NCBI RefSeq assembly: GCF_027580225.2
Contig: NC_073356.2
Location: 1,984,001-2,048,000 of the forward strand
From: Misgurnus anguillicaudatus
Lineage: Eukaryota > Chordata > Actinopteri > Cypriniformes > Cobitidae
Direction: 5' to 3'
DNA length: 64,000 nucleotides
The notes beneath the pieces were generated by a model. That model did no database searches. It was given only the letters and a program-made list of their open reading frames with translations, and was not told where the DNA came from. A program made the position numbers and the translations under genes. Shown here piece after piece: positions 10,100 to 24,200 of this stretch. How positions within the stretch are numbered: position 1 is the first letter of the stretch; every line of letters begins with the position of its first letter.

Positions 10100-12100
10100 T
10101 CTCCCATATGGGAGAATAAGTGCTCTAACCACTAGACTACAGAGGATGAGTTGAAGCTGGGCCAGCAAAATCTGGTCCTGTGTATTGCTGACTATGATCA
10201 GACTGTTGGCTGGCTGGTACAGTCAGAGTCAAACCCACAAATACATGAAAACTATCAGAAGAATTGTTTGCTTCATTCAAAACCCAAAGACACTGTTGGC
10301 ATCTGATGTATTTTTTGTTAATTGTATGTCTTGGTCTCTTTCTTAAATTGAAACTTACATGGATATATTTTGCCTGAAAGCACTAAATGTTATGTCCAGT
10401 ACTCTATGTTAAATTTGATCTCAAATGTCCAGCAGAAACCTTAAGCCCACATCAACTATGAAGACTGCTTTAGGAGACTTAGGTACAGTAATAAAATGAA
10501 CAACCTACTGGCTTTGGGAAGGGAAAATAGAATTGTAGGCTATAAGATGCCCACAAACTCTATCAGAGCTAAAGAAGTGACTACTGGTCAACAGAGATTT
10601 CCACTTAAACCTTGTGGAATTTGAACCTGGGTCTCCCATATGGGAGAATCAGTGCTCTAACCACTAGACTACAGCGGATGAGTTGAAGCTGGGCCAGCAA
10701 AACCTGGTCCTGTGTATTGCTGCCTATGCTAAGACTGTTGGCTGGCTGGTACAGTCAGAGTCAAACCCATAAATACATGAAAACTATCAGATCTAAAGAA
10801 GATGTGTTTGCTTCTATCAAAACCCAAAGACACTGTTGGCATCTGATGTACTTTTTGCTAATTGTATGTCCAGGACTCTATCTTAAATTGAAAATTACAT
10901 GGATACATTTTGCTTGAAAGCACTAAATGTTATGTCCAGTACTCTATGTTAAATTTGATCTCAAATGTCCAACAGAAACATTAAGCCCACATCAACTATG
11001 AAGACTGCTTTAGGAGACTTAGGAACAGTAATAAAATGAACAACCTACTGGCTTTGGGAAGGGAAAAACGCATTGCAGGCTGTAAGATGCCTATAAACTC
11101 TCTCAGAGCTAAAGCAGTGACTACTGGTCAATGGATAATACCCCTTAAACCTTGTGGGATTTGAACCTGGGTCTCCCAATGGGAGAATCAATGCTCTAAC
11201 CACTAGACTACAGAGGATGAGTTGAAGCTGGGCCAGCAAAACCTGGTCCTGTGTATTGCTGCCTATGCTAAGACTGTTGGCTGGCTGGTACAGTCAGAGT
11301 CAAACCCACAAATACATGAAAACTATCAGATCTAAAGAAAATTTGTTTGCTTCTTTCAAACCCCAAAGACACTGTTGGCATCTGATGTATTTTTGCTAAT
11401 TGTATGTCTTGGTCTCTTTCTTAAATTAAAACTTACATGGATATATTTTGCCTGAAAGCACTAAATGCTATGTCCAGTACTCTATGTTAAATTTGATCTC
11501 AAATGTCCAGCAGAAACCTTAAGCCCACATCAACTATGAAGACTGCTTTAGGAGACTTAGGAACAGTAATAAAATGAACAACCTACTGGCTTTGGGAAGG
11601 GAAAAACGAATTGCAGGCTGTAAGATGCCTATAAACTCTATCAGAGCTAAAGCAGTGACTACTGGTCAATGGATAATACCCCTTAAACCTTGTGGGATTT
11701 GAACCTGGGTCTCCCAATGGGAGAATCAATGCTCTAACCACTAGACTACAGAGGATGAGTTGAAGCTGGGCCAGCAAAACCTGGTCCTGTGTATTGCTGC
11801 CTATGCTAAGACTGTTGGCTGGCTGGTACAGTCAGAGTCAAACCCATAAATACATGAAAACTATCAGATCTAAAGAAGATGTGTTTGCTTCTATCAAAAC
11901 CCAAAGACACTGTTGGCATCTGATGTATTTTTTGCTAATTGTATGTCTTGGTCTCTTTCTTAAATTGAAACTTACATGGATATATTTTGCTTGAAAGCAC
12001 TAAATGTTATGTCCAGTACTCTATGTTAAATTTGATCTCAAATGTCCAGCAGAAACCTTAAGCCCACATCAACTATGAAGACTGCTTTAGGAGACTTAGG
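10100..12100. repeat. Five-unit higher-order repeat (2,687 bp), block copy 1
   Basis: Marks 10100, 10632, 11172, 11710 and 12249 (steps 532, 540, 538, 539). Tags shared with the blocks at 16,555 and 19,242 are cagaagaattg (10,256), aaaatagaattgtaggc (about 10,525), acgcattgcagg (11,068) and agaaaatttg (11,336). Class order is C, G, D, D, then B. Two adjacent D units are a feature of this block. After about 12,100 the copies diverge in class content. Confidence 0.8.
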
Positions 12101-15100
12101 AACAGTAATAAATTTAACAACCTACTGGCTTTGGGAAGGGAAAAACCAATTGCAGGCTGTAAGATGCCCATAAACTCTATCAGAGCTAAAGAAATAACTA
12201 CTGGTCAACGGAGAATTCAACTCAAACCTTGTGGGATTTGAAACTGGGTCTCCCATATGGGAGAATCAGTGCTCTAATCACTAGACTACAGAGGATGAGT
12301 TGAAGCTGGGCCAGCAAAACCTGGTCCTGTGTATTGTTGCCTATGCCAAGACTGTTGGCTGGCTGGTACAGTCAGAGTCAAACCCACAAATACATGAAAA
12401 CTATCAGATCTAAAGAAGATTTGTTTGCTTCTATCAAAACCCAAAGACACTGTTTGCATTTGCTGTATTTTTTGCTAATTGTATGTCTAGGACCCTTTCT
12501 TCAAGTGTAACTCACATGAACATTTGGCTTGAAAGTACTAAATGTTATGTCCAGTACTCTATGTTAAATTTGATCTCAAATGTCCAGCAGAAACCTTAAG
12601 CCCACATCAACTATGAAGACTGCTTTAGGAGACTTAGGAACAGTAATAAAATGAACAACCTACTGGCTTTGGGAAGGGAAAAACGAATTGCAGGCTGTAA
12701 GATGCCTATAAACTCTATCAGAGCTAAAGCAGTGACTACTGGTCAATGGATAATACCCCTTAAACCTTGTGGGATTTGAACCTGGGTCTCCCAATGGGAG
12801 AATCAATGCTCTAACCACTAGACTACAGAGGATGAGTTGAAGCTGGGCCAGCAAAACCTGGTCCTGTGTATTGCTGACTATGATCAGACTGTTGGCTGGC
12901 TGGTACAGTCAGAGTCAAACCCACAAATACATGAAAACTATCAGAAGATTTGTTTGCTTCATTCAAAACCCAAAGACACTGTTGGCATCTGATGTATTTT
13001 TTGTTAATTGTATGTCTTGGTCTCTTTCTTAAATTGAAACTTACATGGATATATTTTGCCTGAAAGCACTAAATGTTATGTCCAGTACTCTATGTTAAAT
13101 TTGATCTCAAATGTCCAGCAGAAACCTTAAGCCCACATCAACTATGAAGACTGCTTTAGGAGACTTAGGTACAGTAATAAAATGAACAACCTACTGGCTT
13201 TGGGAAGGGAAAATAGAATTGTAGGCTATAAGATGCCCACAAACTCTATCAGAGCTAAAGAAGTGACTACTGGTCAACAGAGATTTCCACTTAAACCTTG
13301 TGGAATTTGAACCTGGGTCTCCCATATGGGAGAATCAGTGCTCCAACCACTAGACTACAGAGGATGAGTTGAAGCTGGGCCAGCAAAACCTGGTCCTGTG
13401 TATTGCTGCCTATGCTAAGACTGTTGGCTGGCTGGTACAGTCAGAGTCAAACCCATAAATACATGAAAACTATCAGATCTAAAGAAGATGTGTTTGCTTC
13501 TATCAAAACCCAAAGACACTGTTGGCATCTGATGTACTTTTTGCTAATTGTATGTCCAGGACTCTATCTTAAATTGAAAATTACATGGATACATTTTGCT
13601 TGAAAGCACTAAATGTTATGTCCAGTACTCTATGTTAAATTTGATCTCAAATGTCCAACAGAAACATTAAGCCCACATCAACTATGAAGACTGCTTTAGG
13701 AGACTTAGGAACAGTAATAAAATGAACAACCTACTGGCTTTGGGAAGGGAAAAACGAATTGCAGGCTGTAAGATGCTTATAAACTCTATCAGAGCTAAAG
13801 AAGTGACAACTGGTCAATGGAGAATACCCCTTAAACCTTGTGGGATTTGAACCTGGGTCGCCCATATGGGAGAATCAGTGCTCTTACCACTAGACTACAG
13901 AGGATGAGTAGAAGCTGGGCCAGCAAAATCTGGTCCTGTGTATTGCTGACTATGCTAAGACTGTTGGCTGGCTGGTACAGTCAGAGTCAAACCCATAAAT
14001 ACATGAAAACTATCAGATCTAAAGAAGATGTGTTTGCTTCTATCAAAACCCAAAGACACTGTTGGCATCTGATGTATTTTTTGCTAATTGTATGTCTTGG
14101 TCTCTTTCTTAAATTGAAACTTACATGGATATATTTTGCTTGAAAGCACTAAATGTTATGTCCAGTACTCTATGTTAAATTTGATCTCAAATGTCCAGCA
14201 GAAACCTTAAGCCCACATCAACTATGAAGACTGCTTTAGGAGACTTAGGAACAGTAATAAATTTAACAACCTACTGGCTTTGGGAAGGGAAAAACCAATT
14301 GCAGGCTGTAAGATGCCCATAAACTCTATCAGAGCTAAAGAAATAACTACTGGTCAACGGAGAATTCAACTCAAACCTTGTGGGATTTGAAACTGGGTCT
14401 CCCATATGGGAGAATCAGTGCTCTAATCACTAGACTACAGAGGATGAGTTGAAGCTGGGCCAGCAAAATCTGGTCCTGTGTATTGCTGACTATGCTAAGA
14501 CTGTTGGCTGGCTGGTACAGTCAGAGTCAAACCCATAAATACATGAAAACTATCAGATCTAAAGAAGATGTGTTTGCTTCTATCAAAACCCAAAGACACT
14601 GTTGGCATCTGATGTATTTTTTGCTAATTGTATGTCTTGGTCTCTTTCTTAAATTGAAACTTACATGGATATATTTTGCTTGAAAGCACTAAATGTTATG
14701 TCCAGTACTCTATGTTAAATTTGATCTCAAATGTCCAGCAGAAACCTTAAGCCCACATCAACTATGAAGACTGCTTTAGGAGACTTAGGAACAGTAATAA
14801 ATTTAACAACCTACTGGCGTTGGGAAGGGAAAAACCAATTGCAGGCTGTAAGATGCCCATAAACTCTATCAGAGCTAAAGAAATAACTACTGGTCAACGG
14901 AGTATTCAACTCAAACCTTGTGGGATTTTAAACTGGGTCTCCCATATGGGAGAATCAGTGCTCTAATCACTAGACTACAGAGGATGAGTTGAAGCTGGGC
15001 CAGCAAAACCTGGTCCTGTGTATTGTTGCCTATGCCAAGACTGTTGGCTGGCTGGTACAGTCAGAGTCAAACCCACAAATACATGAAAACTATCAGATCT

Positions 15101-16554
15101 AAAGAAGATTTGTTTGCTTCTATCAAAACCCAAAGACACTGTTTGCATTTGCTGTATTTTTTGCTAATTGTATGTCTAGGACCCTTTCTTCAAGTGTAAC
15201 TCACATGAACATTTGGCTTGAAAGTACTAAATGTTATGTCCAGTACTCTATGTTAAATTTGATCTCAAATGTCCAGCAGAAACCTTAAGCCCACATCAAC
15301 TATGAAGACTGATTTAGGAGACTTAGGAACAGTAATAAAATGAACAACCTACTGGCTTTGGGAAGGGAAAAACGAATTGCAGGCTGTAAGATGCCTATAA
15401 ACTCTATCAGAGCTAAAGAAGTGACTACTAGTCAATGGAGTATACCCCTTAAACCTTGTGGGATTCGAACCTGGGTCTCCCATATGGGAGAATCAGTGCT
15501 CTAACCACTAGACTACAGCGGATGAGTTGAAGCTGGGCCAGCAAAACCTGGTCCTGTGTATTGCTGCCTATGCTAAGACTGTTGGCTGGCTGGTACAGTC
15601 AGAGTCAAACCCATAAATACATGAAAACTATCAGATCTAAAGAAGATTTGTTTGCTTCTTTCAAACCCCAAAGACACTGTTGGCATCTGATGTATTTTTG
15701 CTAATTGTATGTCTTGGTCTCTTTCTTAAATTGAAACTTACATGGATATATTTTGCCTGAAAGCACTAAATGCTATGTCCAGTACTCTATGTTAAATTTG
15801 ATCTCAAATGTCCAGCAGAAACCTTAAGCCCACATCAACTATGAAGACTGCTTTAGGAGACTTGGGTACAGTAATAAAATGAACAACCTACTGGCTTTGG
15901 GAAGGGAAAATAGAATTGCAGGCTATAAGATGCCCACAAACTCTATCAGAGCTAAAGAAGTGACTACTGGTCAACAGAGATTTCCACTTAAACCTTGTGG
16001 AATTTGATCCTGGGTCTCCCATATGGGAGAATCAGTGCTCCAACCACTAGACTACAGAGGATGAGTTGAAGCTGGGCCAGCAAAACCTGGTCCTGTGTAT
16101 TGCTGCCTATGCTAAGACTGTTGGCTGGCTGGTACAGTCAGAGTCAAACCCATAAATACATGAAAACTATCAGATCTAAAGAAGATTTGTTTGCTTCTAT
16201 CAAAACCCAAAGACACTGTTGGCATCTGATGTATTTTTTGCTAATTGTATGTCTTGGTCTCTTTCTTAAATTGAAACTTACATGGATATATTTTGCTTGA
16301 AAGCACTAAATGTTATGTCCAGTACTCTATGTTAAATTTGATCTCAAATGTCCAGCAGAAACCTTAAGCCCACATCAACTATGAAGACTGCTTTAGGAGA
16401 CTTAGGAACAGTAATAAAATGAACAACCTACTGGCTTTGGGAAGGGAAAAACGAATTGCAGGCTGTAAGATGCCTATAAACTCTATCAGAGCTAAAGAAT
16501 TGACTACTGGTCAATGGAGAATACCCCTTAAACCTTGGGGGATTTGAACCTGGG
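12101..16554. repeat. Irregular sub-array between higher-order blocks
   Basis: Marks are B 12249, D 12787, G-like 13318, F 13858, B 14398, B 14938, E 15476, A 16015. The 14398 and 14938 B units are adjacent, keep the full 540-bp length and so retain the T5 run, unlike most B units. The 14938 unit has private changes (ggcgttggg, gattttaaactgg). No gene or foreign sequence is visible. Confidence 0.8.
15461..15515 (-). promoter_or_regulatory. tRNA-like Pol III promoter, class E
   Basis: Perfect A and B boxes with the intact palindrome between them. The T5 terminator is at 15372-15368. The flank reads actagtcaatggag and ctacagcgg, matching the 3011 copy, so both come from one class E lineage. 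Confidence 0.55.
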
Positions 16555-18560
16555 TCTCCCATATGGGAGAATCAGTGCTCTAACCACTAGACTACAGAGG
16601 ATGAGTTGAAGCTGGGCCAGCAAAATCTGGTCCTGTGTATTGCTGACTATGATCAGACTGTTGGCTGGCTGGTACAGTCAGAGTCAAACCCACAAATACA
16701 TGAAAACTATCAGAAGAATTGTTTGCTTCATTCAAAACCCAAAGACACTGTTGGCATCTGATGTATTTTTTGTTAATTGTATGTCTTGGTCTCTTTCTTA
16801 AATTGAAACTTACATGGATATATTTTGCCTGAAAGCACTAAATGTTATGTCCAGTACTCTATGTTAAATTTGATCTCAAATGTCCAGCAGAAACCTTAAG
16901 CCCACATCAACTATGAAGACTGCTTTAGGAGACTTAGGTACAGTAATAAAATGAACAACCTACTGGCTTTGGGAAGGGAAAATAGAATTGTAGGCTATAA
17001 GATGCCCACAAACTCTATCAGAGCTAAAGAAGTGACTACTGGTCAACAGAGATTTCCACTTAAACCTTGTGGAATTTGAACCTGGGTCTCCCATATGGGA
17101 GAATCAGTGCTCTAACCACTAGACTACAGCGGATGAGTTGAAGCTGGGCCAGCAAAACCTGGTCCTGTGTATTGCTGCCTATGCTAAGACTGTTGGCTGG
17201 CTGGTACAGTCAGAGTCAAACCCATAAATACATGAAAACTATCAGATCTAAAGAAGATTTGTTTGCTTCTATCAAAACCCAAAGACACTGTTGGCATCTG
17301 ATGTACTTTTTGCTAATTGTATGTCCAGGACTCTATCTTAAATTGAAAATTACATGGATACATTTTGCTTGAAAGCACTAAATGTTATGTCCAGTACTCT
17401 ATGTTAAATTTGATCTCAAATGTCCAACAGAAACCTTAAGCCCACATCAACTATGAAGACTGCTTTAGGAGACTTAGGAACAGTAATAAAATGAACAACC
17501 TACTGGCTTTGGGAAGGGAAAAACGCATTGCAGGCTGTAAGATGCCTATAAACTCTCTCAGAGCTAAAGCAGTGACTACTGGTCAATGGATAATACCCCT
17601 TAAACCTTGTGGGATTTGAACCTGGGTCTCCCAATGGGAGAATCAATGCTCTAACCACTAGACTACAGAGGATGAGTTGAAGCTGGGCCAGCAAAACCTG
17701 GTCCTGTGTATTGCTGCCTATGCTAAGACTGTTGGCTGGCTGGTACAGTCAGAGTCAAACCCACAAATACATGAAAACTATCAGATCTAAAGAAAATTTG
17801 TTTGCTTCTTTCAAACCCCAAAGACACTGTTGGCATCTGATGTATTTTTGCTAATTGTATGTCTTGGTCTCTTTCTTAAATTAAAACTTACATGGATATA
17901 TTTTGCCTGAAAGCACTAAATGCTATGTCCAGTACTCTATGTTAAATTTGATCTCAAATGTCCAGCAGAAACCTTAAGCCCACATCAACTATGAAGACTG
18001 CTTTAGGAGACTTAGGAACAGTAATAAAATGAACAACCTACTGGCTTTGGGAAGGGAAAAACGAATTGCAGGCTGTAAGATGCCTATAAACTCTATCAGA
18101 GCTAAAGCAGTGACTACTGGTCAATGGATAATACCCCTTAAACCTTGTGGGATTTGAACCTGGGTCTCCCAATGGGAGAATCAATGCTCTAACCACTAGA
18201 CTACAGAGGATGAGTTGAAGCTGGGCCAGCAAAACCTGGTCCTGTGTATTGCTGCCTATGCTAAGACTGTTGGCTGGCTGGTACAGTCAGAGTCAAACCC
18301 ATAAATACATGAAAACTATCAGATCTAAAGAAGATTTGTTTGCTTCTATCAAAACCCAAAGACACTGTTGGCATCTGATGTATTTTTTGCTAATTGTATG
18401 TCTTGGTCTCTTTCTTAAATTGAAACTTACATGGATATATTTTGCTTGAAAGCACTAAATGTTATGTCCAGTACTCTATGTTAAATTTGATCTCAAATGT
18501 CCAGCAGAAACCTTAAGCCCACATCAACTATGAAGACTGCTTTAGGAGACTTAGGAACAG
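16555..18560. repeat. Five-unit higher-order repeat (2,687 bp), block copy 2
   Basis: Offset 6,455 bp from copy 1: 10632, 11172, 11710 and 12249 answer to 17087, 17627, 18165 and 18704. The tags cagaagaattg, acgcattgcagg and agaaaatttg are all present. It differs from copy 1 in places, such as gaagatttg against gaagatgtg in the unit after 17,172. Confidence 0.8.
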
Positions 18561-19241
18561 TAATAAAATGAACAACCTACTGGCTTTGGGAAGGGAAAAA
18601 CCAATTGCAGGCTGTAAGATGCCCACAAACTCTATCAGAGCTAAAGAAATAACTACTGGTCAACGGAGAATTCAACTCAAACCTTGTGGGATTTGAAACT
18701 GGGTCTCCCATATGGGAGAATCAGTGCTCTAATCACTAGACTACAGAGGATGAGTTGAAGCTGGGCCAGCAAAACCTGGTCCTGTGTATTGTTGCCTATG
18801 CTAAGACTGTTGGCTGGCTGGTACAGTCAGAGTCAAACCCACAAATACATGAAAACTATCAGATCTAAAGAAGATTTGTTTGCTTCTATCAAAACCCAAA
18901 GACACTGTTTGCATTTCCTGTATTTTTTGCTAATTGTATGTCTAGGACCCTTTCTTCAAGTGTAACTCACATGAACATTTGGCTTGAAAGCACTAAATGT
19001 TATGTCCAGTACTCTATGTTAAATTTGATCTCAAATGTCCAGCAGAAACCTTAAGCCCACATCAACTATGAAGACTGCTTTAGGAGACTTAGGAACAGTA
19101 ATAAAATGAACAACCTACTGGCTTTGGGAAGGGAAAAACGAATTGCAGGCTGTAAGATGCCTATAAACTCTATCAGAGCTAAAGAATTGACTACTGGTCA
19201 ATGGAGAATACCCCTTAAACCTTGTGGGATTTGAACCTGGG

Positions 19242-21240
19242 TCTCCCATATGGGAGAATCAGTGCTCTAACCACTAGACTACAGAGGATGAGTTGAAGCT
19301 GGGCCAGCAAAATCTGGTCCTGTGTATTGCTGACTATGATCAGACTGTTGGCTGGCTGGTACAGTCAGAGTCAAACCCACAAATACATGAAAACTATCAG
19401 AAGAATTGTTTGCTTCATTCAAAACCCAAAGACACTGTTGGCATCTGATGTATTTTTTGTTAATTGTATGTCTTGGTCTCTTTCTTAAATTGAAACTTAC
19501 ATGGATATATTTTGCCTGAAAGCACTAAATGTTATGTCCAGTACTCTATGTTAAATTTGATCTCAAATGTCCAGCAGAAACCTTAAGCCCACATCAACTA
19601 TGAAGACTGCTTTAGGAGACTTAGGTACAGTAATAAAATGAACAACCTACTGGCTTTGGGAAGGGAAAATAGAATTGTAGGCTATAAGATGCCCACAAAC
19701 TCTATCAGAGCTAAAGAAGTGACTACTGGTCAACAGAGATTTCCACTTAAACCTTGTGGAATTTGAACCTGGGTCTCCCATATGGGAGAATCAGTGCTCT
19801 AACCACTAGACTACAGCGGATGAGTTGAAGCTGGGCCAGCAAAACCTGGTCCTGTGTATTGCTGCCTATGCTAAGACTGTTGGCTGGCTGGTACAGTCAG
19901 AGTCAAACCCATAAATACATGAAAACTATCAGATCTAAAGAAGATGTGTTTGCTTCTATCAAAACCCAAAGACACTGTTGGCATCTGATGTATTTTTTGC
20001 TAATTGTATGTCCAGGACTCTATCTTAAATTGAAAATTACATGGATACATTTTGCTTGAAAGCACTAAATGTTATGTCCAGTACTCTATGTTAAATTTGA
20101 TCTCAAATGTCCAACAGAAACATTAAGCCCACATCAACTATGAAGACTGCTTTAGGAGACTTAGGAACAGTAATAAAATGAACAACCTACTGGCTTTGGG
20201 AAGGGAAAAACGCATTGCAGGCTGTAAGATGCCTATAAACTCTATCAGAGCTAAAGCAGTGACTACTGGTCAATGGATAATACCCCTTAAACCTTGTGGG
20301 ATTTGAACCTGGGTCTCCCAATGGGAGAATCAATGCTCTAACCACTAGACTACAGAGGATGAGTTGAAGCTGGGCCAGCAAAACCTGGTCCTGTGTATTG
20401 CTGCCTATGCTAAGACTGTTGGCTGGCTGGTACAGTCAGAGTCAAACCCACAAATACATGAAAACTATCAGATCTAAAGAAAATTTGTTTGCTTCTTTCA
20501 AACCCCAAAGACACTGTTGGCATCTGATGTATTTTTGCTAATTGTATGTCTTGGTCTCTTTCTTAAATTAAAACTTACATGGATATATTTTGCCTGAAAG
20601 CACTAAATGCTATGTCCAGTACTCTATGTTAAATTTGATCTCAAATGTCCAGCAGAAACCTTAAGCCCACATCAACTATGAAGACTGCTTTAGGAGACTT
20701 AGGAACAGTAATAAAATGAACAACCTACTGGCTTTGGGAAGGGAAAAACGAATTGCAGGCTGTAAGATGCCTATAAACTCTATCAGAGCTAAAGCAGTGA
20801 CTACTGGTCAATGGATAATACCCCTTAAACCTTGTGGGATTTGAACCTGGGTCTCCCAATGGGAGAATCAATGCTCTAACCACTAGACTACAGAGGATGA
20901 GTTGAAGCTGGGCCAGCAAAACCTGGTCCTGTGTATTGCTGCCTATGCTAAGACTGTTGGCTGGCTGGTACAGTCAGAGTCAAACCCATAAATACATGAA
21001 AACTATCAGATCTAAAGAAGATTTGTTTGCTTCTATCAAAACCCAAAGACACTGTTGGCATCTGATGTATTTTTTGCTAATTGTATGTCTTGGTCTCTTT
21101 CTTAAATTGAAACTTACATGGATATATTTTGCTTGAAAGCACTAAATGTTATGTCCAGTACTCTATGTTAAATTTGATCTCAAATGTCCAGCAGAAACCT
21201 TAAGCCCACATCAACTATGAAGACTGCTTTAGGAGACTTA
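19242..21240. repeat. Five-unit higher-order repeat (2,687 bp), block copy 3
   Basis: Directly follows copy 2 at a 2,687-bp period: marks 17087, 17627, 18165 and 18704 answer to 19774, 20314, 20852 and 21391. Unit lengths match to the base, but the fifth unit is a B/A hybrid here (gaacctgggt with ctccaacc) where copy 2 has class B. Copies 2 and 3 are a true tandem pair. Confidence 0.8.
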
Positions 21241-24200
21241 GGAACAGTAATAAAATGAACAACCTACTGGCTTTGGGAAGGGAAAAACCAATTGCAGGCT
21301 GTAAGATGCCCATAAACTCTATCAGAGCTAAAGAAATAACTACTGGTCAACGGAGAATTCAACTCAAACCTTGTGGGATTTGAACCTGGGTCTCCCATAT
21401 GGGAGAATCAGTGCTCCAACCACTAGACTACAGAGGATGAGTTGAAGCTGGGCCAGCAAAACCTGGTCCTGTGTATTGCTGCCTATGCTAAGACTGTTGG
21501 CTGGCTGGTACAGTCAGAGTCAAACCCACAAATACATGAAAACTATCAGATCTAAAGAAGATTTGTTTGCTTCTATCAAAACCCAAAGACACTGTTGGCA
21601 TCTGATGTATTTTTTGCTAATTGTATGTCTTGGTCTCTTTCTTCAAGTGTAACTCACATGAACATTTGGCTTGAAAGTACTAAATGTTATGTCCAGTACT
21701 CTATGTTAAATTTGATCTCAAATGTCCAGCAGAAACCTTAAGCCCACATCAACTATGAAGACTGCTTTAGGAGACTTAGGAACAGTAATAAAATGAACAA
21801 CCTACTGGCTTTGGGAAGGGAAAAACGAATTGCAGGCTGTAAGATGCCTATAAACTCTATCAGAGCTAAAGCAGTGACTACTGGTCAATGGATAATACCC
21901 CTTAAACCTTGTGGGATTTGAACCTGGGTCTCCCAATGGGAGAATCAATGCTCTAACCACTAGACTACAGAGGATGAGTTGAAGCTGGGCCAGCAAAACC
22001 TGGTCCTGTGTATTGCTGCCTATGCTAAGACTGTTGGCTGGCTGGTACAGTCAGAGTCAAACCCATAAATACATGAAAACTATCAGATCTAAAGAAGATT
22101 TGTTTGCTTCTATCAAAACCCAAAGACACTGTTGGCATCTGGTGTATTTTTTGCTAATTGTATGTCCAGGACTCTATCTTAAATTGAAAATTACATGGAT
22201 ACATTTTGCTTGAAAGCACTAAATGTTATGTCCAGTACTCTATGTTAAATTTGATCTCAAATGTCCAACAGAAACATTAAGCCCACATCAACTATGAAGA
22301 CTGCTTTAGGAGACTTAGGAACAGTAATAAAATGAACAACCTACTGGCTTTGGGAAGGGAAAAACGAATTGCAGGCTGTAAGATGCCTATAAACTCTATC
22401 AGAGCTAAAGAAGTGACTACTGGTCAACAGAGATTTCCACTTAAACCTTGTGGATTTGAACCTGGGTCTCCCATATGGGAGAATCAGTGCTCCAACCACT
22501 AGACTACAGAGGATGAGTTGAAGCTGGGCCAGCAAAACCTGGTCCTGTGTATTGCTGCCTATGCTAAGACTGTTGGCTGGCTGGTACAGTCAGAGTCAAA
22601 CCCATAAATACATGAAAACTATCAGATCTAAAGAAGATTTGTTTGCTTCTATCAAAACCCAAAGACACTGTTGGCATCTGATGTATTTTTTGCTAATTGT
22701 ATGTCTTGGTCTCTTTCTTAAATTGAAACTTACATGGATATATTTTGCTTGAAAGCACTAAATGTTATGTCCAGTACTCTATGTTAAATTTGATCTCAAA
22801 TGTCCAGCAGAAACCTTAAGCCCACATCAACTATGAAGACTGCTTTAGGAGACTTAGGAACAGTAATAAAATGAACAACCTACTGGCTTTGGGAAGGGAA
22901 AAACGAATTGCAGGCTGTAAGATGCCTATAAACTCTATCAGAGCTAAAGAAGTGACTACTGGTCAACAGAGATTTCCACTTAAACCTTGTGGGATTTGAA
23001 CCTGGGTCTCCCATATGGGAGAATCAGTGCTCCAACCACTAGACTACAGAGGATGAGTTGAAGCTGGGCCAGCAAAACCTGGTCCTGTGTATTGCTGCCT
23101 ATGCTAAGACTGTTGGCTGGCTGGTACAGTCAGAGTCAAACCCATAAATACATGAAAACTATCAGATCTAAAGAAGATTTGTTTGCTTCTATCAAAACCC
23201 AAAGACACTGTTGGCATCTGATGTATTTTTTGCTAATTGTATGTCTTGGTCTCTTTCTTAAATTGAAACTTACATGGATATATTTTGCTTGAAAGCACTA
23301 AATGTTATGTCCAGTACTCTATGTTAAATTTGATCTCAAATGTCCAGCAGAAACCTTAAGCCCACATCAACTATGAAGACTGCTTTAGGAGACTTAGGAA
23401 CAGTAATAAAATGAATCAGAGCTAAAGAAATAACTACTGGTCAACAGAGAATTCAACTCAAACCTTGTGGGATTTGAACCTGGGTCTCCCATATGGGAGA
23501 ATCAGTGCTCTAATCACTAGACTACAGAGGATGAGTTGAAGCTGGGCCAGCAAAACCTGGTCCTGTGTATTGCTGCCTATGCTAAGACTGTTGGCTGGCT
23601 GGTACAGTCAGAGTCAAACCCACAAATACATGAAAACTATCAGATCTAAAGAAGATTTGTTTGCTTCTATCAAAACCCAAAGACACTGTTGGCATCTGAT
23701 GTATTTTTTGCTAATTGTATGTCTTGGTCTCTTTCTTAAATTGAAACTTACATGGATATATTTTGCTTGAAAGCACTAAATGTTATGTCCAGTACTCTAT
23801 GTTAAATTTGATCTCAAATGTCCAGCAGAAACCTTAAGCCCACATCAACTATGAAGACTGCTTTAGGAGACTTAGGAACAGTAATAAAATGAACAACCTA
23901 CTGGCTTTGGGAAGGGAAAAACGAATTGCAGGCTGTAAGATGCCTATAAACTCTATCAGAGCTAAAGCAGTGACTACTGGTCAATGGATAACACCCCTTA
24001 AACCTTGTGGGATTTGAACCTGGGTCTCCCATATGGGAGAATCAATGCTCTAACCACTAGACTACAGAGGATGAGTTGAAGCTGGGCCAGCAAAATCTGG
24101 TCCTGTGTATTGCTGCCTATGCTAAGACTGTTGGCTGGCTGGTACAGTCAGAGTCAAACCCACAAATACATGAAAACTATCAGATCTAAAGAAGATTTGT

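Noticed and set aside
13838..14143. 101-codon frames at 13838, 45578 and 51602.
   Set aside because: They are the same 66-codon frame extended leftward through the tRNA-like core of class F units, with no independent coding evidence.
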